This document shows positions 60,084 to 64,000 of a stretch of 64,000 nucleotides of DNA, in pieces (within the stretch, counting starts at the first letter, position 1; every line of letters starts with the position of its first letter). Position numbers and translations under genes: made by a program. Location of the stretch: NCBI RefSeq assembly GCF_028693505.1, contig NZ_JAQUVF010000001.1, positions 25,037 to 89,036 of the forward strand, written 5' to 3'. Under the pieces are notes generated by a model, which did not search any database, was not told where the DNA came from, and was given only the letters and a program-made list of their open reading frames with translations. The stretch is from Oscillibacter sp. (GTDB lineage: Bacteria; Bacillota; Clostridia; Oscillospirales; Oscillospiraceae).

Positions 60084-61712
60084 ATGGAGATGACTGGAGC
60101 ACAGATTTTGGTGGAAGGGCTGCGCCGGGAGGGCGTCAGTCAGATTTTCGGTTATGCCGGGGCCACCATCTGCCCGATTGTAGATGAACTGCGCGCTGCG
60201 CCGGAGATCGGCTATACGCTGGTGCGGACGGAGCAGAACGCGGGGCATATGGCCTCCGGCTATGCCCGGGTCACCGGAAAGGTCGGCGTGTGCCTTGTGA
60301 CCTCCGGACCCAGGGCCACAAACCTTATCACCGGCATCGCCACCGCTTATCTCGATTCCATCCCCATGGTGGCGATCACCGGGCAGGTGCCCTCCCATCT
60401 GCTGGGAAGAGATATCTTTCAGGAGGTGGACATCACCGGCGCCGTCTCCGCCTTTTCCAAGCACAGCTATCTGGTAAAGGACGCCGCCAGATTGCCCCGG
60501 ATTTTGAAGGAGGCCTTTTACATCGCGGCCTCGGGGCGGCCCGGCCCGGTCCTCATCGATATCCCCATCGACATGCAGGAGCAGATGGCGGATGTCTCCT
60601 TTCCAAGCGAGGTGGACATCCGGGGCTACCACCCCAGCGTCCGGGGAAACGACAAGCAGATCGCCCATGTGGTGGAGGCCATCTCCCGCGCAAAGCAGCC
60701 GGTGATCTGCGCGGGCGGCGGCGTGTTTCTGGCGGACGCGGCGGCGGAGCTTTTGTCGTTTGCCGAGCGCACCGGCATTCCGGTGGTCACCACCATGATG
60801 GGCCTTTCCCTGCTGCCCACCGATCATCCGCTGAACATGGGCATGATCGGCAGCCACGGCAATGTCTGCGCCAACAAGGCGCTGGCCAAGTCCGACCTGC
60901 TCATCATGATCGGGACCCGGGTGGCGGACCGGGCCATCCTCTCCCCCGACGAGATCAAGCGCCGGATGCCCTCCATCCACATCGACGTGGACCCGGCGGA
61001 GATCGGCAAGAACATCCAGCCGGAGCTGCCGCTGGTGGGAAATGCGAAGGTCATTTTAAACCAGCTGCTGGAGCGGGACCTTTCCGTGGACGCAAAGGAC
61101 TGGGTCGCCGCCCTTCGCAGCCGCCGCGAGGAGGAGCTTTCCCGGGAGGAGCCGCTTCAAAGCGGCAGCGTCACACCCCGGCTTCTGATGAAGTGTCTGG
61201 GGCAGCGTCTGCGGCCGGACGCGGCGGTGTGCACGGATGTGGGGCAAAACCAGATTTGGGCCTGCCGCCACCTGTGGCTGGGCGGGTGCCGCTTTCTCAC
61301 CAGCGGCGGCCTTGGCACCATGGGCTATGCGCTGCCGGCGGCCATCGGCGTCAAGACCGCGCAGCCGGAGCGGCAGACCGTGGTCATCTGCGGGGACGGC
61401 TCCTTCCAAATGGCCATGAACGAGCTGGCGGCTGTCCGCGCCGGGGGCATGGACCTCAAGATCGTGCTCATCCAAAACGGGGTGCTGGGCCTTGTGAATC
61501 AGATCCAAAGCACGCCCCCCTACCACGGTCCCTTTGGCGTGGAGCTGGATGGCAGCCCCGACTTTGCGGCCGTTGCGGCGGCCTATGGAATTCCCAGTAT
61601 GTACGTGGAGTCCGACGGCGATGTGGAGCGGACGCTGGATCGGTTTTTGGCTGCGCCGGGCGCGGGATTGCTGATCGCCCGGGTGGCGCCCACCGCTTCC
61701 ACCAACGATTGA
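60084..61712 (+). CDS. ilvB: Acetolactate synthase large subunit, first copy
   Basis: The 542-aa ThDP-dependent enzyme condenses pyruvate with pyruvate or 2-oxobutyrate. It has the catalytic Glu in RTEQNAGHMASGYARVTGKVG, FQEVDITGAVSAFSKHSYLVKD and the ThDP motif GDGSFQMAMNEL. It departs from typical AHAS at FGYAGATICP (normally FGYPGG) and SGPRATN (normally SGPGATN). It therefore differs from the copy at 62239 and may have altered specificity. Start behind AAGGGGG. It is first of the ilv genes after the attenuator. Confidence 0.9.
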   Translation: MEMTGAQILVEGLRREGVSQIFGYAGATICPIVDELRAAPEIGYTLVRTEQNAGHMASGYARVTGKVGVCLVTSGPRATNLITGIATAYLDSIPMVAITGQVPSHLLGRDIFQEVDITGAVSAFSKHSYLVKDAARLPRILKEAFYIAASGRPGPVLIDIPIDMQEQMADVSFPSEVDIRGYHPSVRGNDKQIAHVVEAISRAKQPVICAGGGVFLADAAAELLSFAERTGIPVVTTMMGLSLLPTDHPLNMGMIGSHGNVCANKALAKSDLLIMIGTRVADRAILSPDEIKRRMPSIHIDVDPAEIGKNIQPELPLVGNAKVILNQLLERDLSVDAKDWVAALRSRREEELSREEPLQSGSVTPRLLMKCLGQRLRPDAAVCTDVGQNQIWACRHLWLGGCRFLTSGGLGTMGYALPAAIGVKTAQPERQTVVICGDGSFQMAMNELAAVRAGGMDLKIVLIQNGVLGLVNQIQSTPPYHGPFGVELDGSPDFAAVAAAYGIPSMYVESDGDVERTLDRFLAAPGAGLLIARVAPTASTND

Positions 61713-61724
61713 GGAGGTTTGGTC

Positions 61725-62210
61725 ATGAAACAGACGATTTCCGTCCTGGTGGAGAATCAGGCGGGTGTTTTGAACCGCATCACCAGCCTCTTTTCCCGGC
61801 GGGCGTTCAACATCCACTCTCTGGCGGTGGGCGTGACCGACGACCCCGCCATCTCCCGCATCACCATTATTGTGGAAAGCGGCAACAGCGTGGTGGAGCA
61901 GGTGGAAAAGCAGCTGAACAAGCTGGTGGAGGTCATCAAGGTCCGCACGCTGGACGAGGGGACCTTCATTGGCCGGGAGCTGATGATTTTGAAGGTCAGC
62001 GCCAATGCCAAGACCCGTCCGGACATCATGACGCTTTGCGATATCTGCGGGGCCAAGGTGTCGGACGTTTCAACCACCTCCATGACGATGGAGGTCTCCG
62101 ATACGCCGGACCGGCTGGATACGTTTCAGGAGATGATGCGAAAGTTTAATATTCTGGAAGTGGTCCGCACCGGCGTGATCGCGCTGCAAAAGGGCGCGGG
62201 AAAAATTTGA
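61725..62210 (+). CDS. ilvN: Acetolactate synthase small (regulatory) subunit
   Basis: The 161-aa protein has an N-terminal ACT domain (ISVLVENQAGVLNRITSLFSRRAFNIHSLAVG) that binds valine for feedback inhibition, and a C-terminal AHAS-small-subunit domain (TGVIALQKG end). GAGGAGG precedes the ATG. It sits between two large-subunit genes. Confidence 0.95.
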   Translation: MKQTISVLVENQAGVLNRITSLFSRRAFNIHSLAVGVTDDPAISRITIIVESGNSVVEQVEKQLNKLVEVIKVRTLDEGTFIGRELMILKVSANAKTRPDIMTLCDICGAKVSDVSTTSMTMEVSDTPDRLDTFQEMMRKFNILEVVRTGVIALQKGAGKI

Positions 62211-62238
62211 GTGCTTGGGCAAAGAGGGGGAATTCATT

Positions 62239-63966
62239 TTGAAGATCCGCGCAACACAGGCCATCATGGAATGCCTGCTGGAACAGGAGGTAGACACCGT
62301 ATTCGGCTATCCCGGCGGAACGATTTTAAATGTCTACGACGAGCTGTACCGCTATCAGGGAAAAATCCGCCATGTGCTCACGGCCCACGAGCAGGGGGCT
62401 TCTCACGCGGCGGACGGCTACGCCCGGTCCACGGGGAAGGTGGGCGTGTGCTTCGCAACCTCCGGTCCCGGCGCTACAAACCTCACCACCGGCATCGCCA
62501 CCGCCTATCTGGACTCCTCCCCCGTGGTGTTCATCACCTGCAACGTGGGAGAAAATCTGCTGGGCCGGGACGCCTTTCAGGAGGTGGATTCCACCGGCAT
62601 TGCCATGCCCATCACCAAGGCGGCCTTTCTGGTCCGGGATGCCCGGCAGATCCCGGACGTCATGCGGCAGGCCTTCGCCGTGGCGGCCACCGGCAGACCC
62701 GGTCCTGTTTTGATCGACTTTTTGAAAAACGTGACTGCCCCCAGTCAGGAGATCGACTATACCTTCATCCCCTGGCGGGAAAACCGGGAAAACCGGGAAA
62801 GCAGCGGAATGCAGGCGTTGAACGAAAGCCGCCGGACCCAAAAACCGGAGCCGGATCGGCAGGACATCCGCATTTTGCTGGAGATGATCGCTAAGGCTAA
62901 GCGCCCGCTTTTGATTTGCGGCGGCGGCGTTGTCCGGGGCAGAGCCCACCGGGAATTCCGGGCGTTTGCCGAAAAGCTGGACGCGCCCGTGGCCATCACG
63001 CTGATGGGCGGCGGCGCCTTTCCCGGCGGGCACCCGCTCACCACCGGCATGATCGGAATGCATGGCTCCCGGGCCTCCAACGTGGCCTGCGACGAGTGCG
63101 ATCTGCTCATCGCCGTGGGCAGCAGGTTTTCCGACCGGGTGGCGCTGGACCCCGCCACCTTTGCCGCCCAGAGCAAGATCGTGCAAATCGACATCGACCG
63201 GGCCGAGATCGACAAAAACGTGGTGACGGACCACCACATCATCGGCTCCGCCCGTAGGGTGCTCTCCCTTTTAAACGAGGAGATGCCCCAGTATCACCAC
63301 GAGGAGTGGAAGACGCGGATTTTGCCCCTGCGCGCGCCCTCCGCCGCGCCGGAGAGCGAGCATTTGACGCCCCAGCAGATTCTGGAGATCATCCGCCAGC
63401 GCGCGCCGAAGGACGCCATCGTGGCAACGGACGTGGGCCAGCATCAGATGTGGGCCATCAAGTACCTGCATTTCGACTATCCCGGCCAGCTGCTCACCAG
63501 CGGCGGCTTTGGCACCATGGGCTTCGGCCTTGGGGCCGCCATCGGCGCGCAGATGGGAAATCCCGACAAGCGGGTGCTCCACATCACCGGCGACGGGTGC
63601 TTCCGCATGAACTGCCACGAGCTGTGCACGGTGGAGCATTACGGACTGCCCATCGTGTCCGTGGTGTTTAACAACGGGACGCTGGGCATGGTGCGCCAGT
63701 GGCAAAACCTCATTTACGACAAGCGCTTTTCCGAAACCACGCTGGACCGTGGCCCGGATTTTGTGAAGCTGGCGGAGGCTTACGGCCTCAGGGGCTTCCG
63801 CGTGACAAACCGGGCGGAGATGGAGGACGCGCTGGAACAGGCGCTTGCCGGGGGAAATGGCGCCGTCATCGACTGCGTGCTGGACGCAGACGAGATGGTG
63901 CGGCCCATGGTGGCGGCAGGGTCCCCCATCACCGACTTTTTACTCAATGAGGAGGGACGCGCATGA
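62239..63966 (+). CDS. ilvB: Acetolactate synthase large subunit, second copy
   Basis: The 575-aa enzyme is a standard AHAS catalytic subunit: VFGYPGGTILNVYDEL, HEQGASHAADGYARSTGKVG, SGPGATNLTTGIATAY, FQEVDSTGIAMPITK and the ThDP motif GDGCFRMNCHEL...NNGTLGMVRQWQ. The start is probably a TTG 8 bases after GAGGGGG; an in-frame TTG eight codons upstream has no site. It overlaps the next start by ATGA. Confidence 0.95.
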   Translation: MKIRATQAIMECLLEQEVDTVFGYPGGTILNVYDELYRYQGKIRHVLTAHEQGASHAADGYARSTGKVGVCFATSGPGATNLTTGIATAYLDSSPVVFITCNVGENLLGRDAFQEVDSTGIAMPITKAAFLVRDARQIPDVMRQAFAVAATGRPGPVLIDFLKNVTAPSQEIDYTFIPWRENRENRESSGMQALNESRRTQKPEPDRQDIRILLEMIAKAKRPLLICGGGVVRGRAHREFRAFAEKLDAPVAITLMGGGAFPGGHPLTTGMIGMHGSRASNVACDECDLLIAVGSRFSDRVALDPATFAAQSKIVQIDIDRAEIDKNVVTDHHIIGSARRVLSLLNEEMPQYHHEEWKTRILPLRAPSAAPESEHLTPQQILEIIRQRAPKDAIVATDVGQHQMWAIKYLHFDYPGQLLTSGGFGTMGFGLGAAIGAQMGNPDKRVLHITGDGCFRMNCHELCTVEHYGLPIVSVVFNNGTLGMVRQWQNLIYDKRFSETTLDRGPDFVKLAEAYGLRGFRVTNRAEMEDALEQALAGGNGAVIDCVLDADEMVRPMVAAGSPITDFLLNEEGRA

Positions 63967-64000
63967 AACGGCAGCTGGACACAAAGCGCAAGCTCTACAC
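63963..64000 (+). CDS. Start of a further ilv-operon gene, cut by the window edge
   Basis: An ATG overlaps the preceding stop as ATGA behind GAGGAGGGA; only 12 residues (MKRQLDTKRKLY...) are present. The product cannot be identified. Translational coupling places it in the ilv operon. Confidence 0.6.
   Translation, partial: MKRQLDTKRKLY

Noticed and set aside
60290-62149. 619-codon plus-strand frame
   Set aside because: It is an out-of-frame shadow of the first ilvB and ilvN, rich in Gly/Arg/His with no domain.
1-64000. CRISPR arrays, tRNA or rRNA genes
   Set aside because: No array of regularly spaced short repeats, no tRNA-like GGTTCGAATCC arms with cloverleaf context and no rRNA sequence were seen.

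Overview
The window is high-GC, gene-dense bacterial DNA. It looks like a chromosome segment from an anaerobic, endospore-forming Firmicute of the Clostridia, probably Oscillospiraceae-like; that family call is an inference. Supporting signs are a germination protease (gpr) and SpoIIP, an [FeFe]-hydrogenase with cysteine-motif H-cluster loops, TPP riboswitches ending in intrinsic terminators, YesMN-type two-component genes, UUG/GUG starts behind strong AGGAGG sites, and the rpsF-ssb-rpsR and gpr/rpsT neighbourhoods. No phage, plasmid or transposase gene is visible. Mobile DNA is limited to small non-coding elements.

Layout. 1-0.4 kb: a tandem non-coding duplication. 0.4-4.6 kb: a metal-resistance operon on the minus strand (ArsR regulator, HMA metallochaperone, Zn/Cd P-type ATPase) that runs by a 4-base overlap into a secreted GH5-like protein with SLH repeats. 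4.6-8.6 kb: a thioesterase and a DUF4340 protein/response regulator/histidine kinase operon. 8.5-10.1 kb: an [FeFe]-hydrogenase with a Rex-like operator. 10.2-26.7 kb: a galactose block, with a LysR regulator, the mglBAC ABC importer, a YesN/YesM two-component system with two more sugar-binding proteins, an AEC permease, an AraC regulator and the Leloir genes galKTE. 27-36.5 kb: sigma/anti-sigma pair, HAD phosphatase, metG, LysR regulator, MATE pump, exonuclease III, gpr. 36.6-41.6 kb: rpsT, tatD with its radical-SAM partner, rpsF-ssb-rpsR, spoIIP. 41.7-46.7 kb: thiamin salvage, with thiM/thiW and thiE/thiD/cytX diverging from two back-to-back TPP riboswitches. 46.8-50.5 kb: a MacAB/YknXYZ-type exporter. 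50.5-54 kb: endonuclease IV, a P-loop kinase, DUF3842 and an ECF S component. 54-59 kb: LysR regulator, a tetronate-type sugar-acid kinase and dehydrogenase with a divergent GntR/FCD regulator, cytidine deaminase. 59.7-64 kb: an ilv operon with a branched-chain-rich leader peptide and terminator, then AHAS large-small-large subunit genes.

The genes combine into a few visible systems: galactose sensing, import and catabolism; salvage of the HMP and thiazole halves of thiamin under TPP control; Zn/Cd efflux under an ArsR operator; and branched-chain amino-acid synthesis under leader control.

The most unusual observation is a 200-bp non-coding element seen twice (26745-26944 and 54074-54273). 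Each copy sits inside an intrinsic terminator so that the whole terminator hairpin, a different one at each locus, is duplicated on both sides of the element. Solo ends of the same element abut terminators at about 5.1 kb and 59.03 kb. This looks like an element family that targets terminators. A separate 178-bp TA-flanked MITE-like element lies between thiE and thiD.
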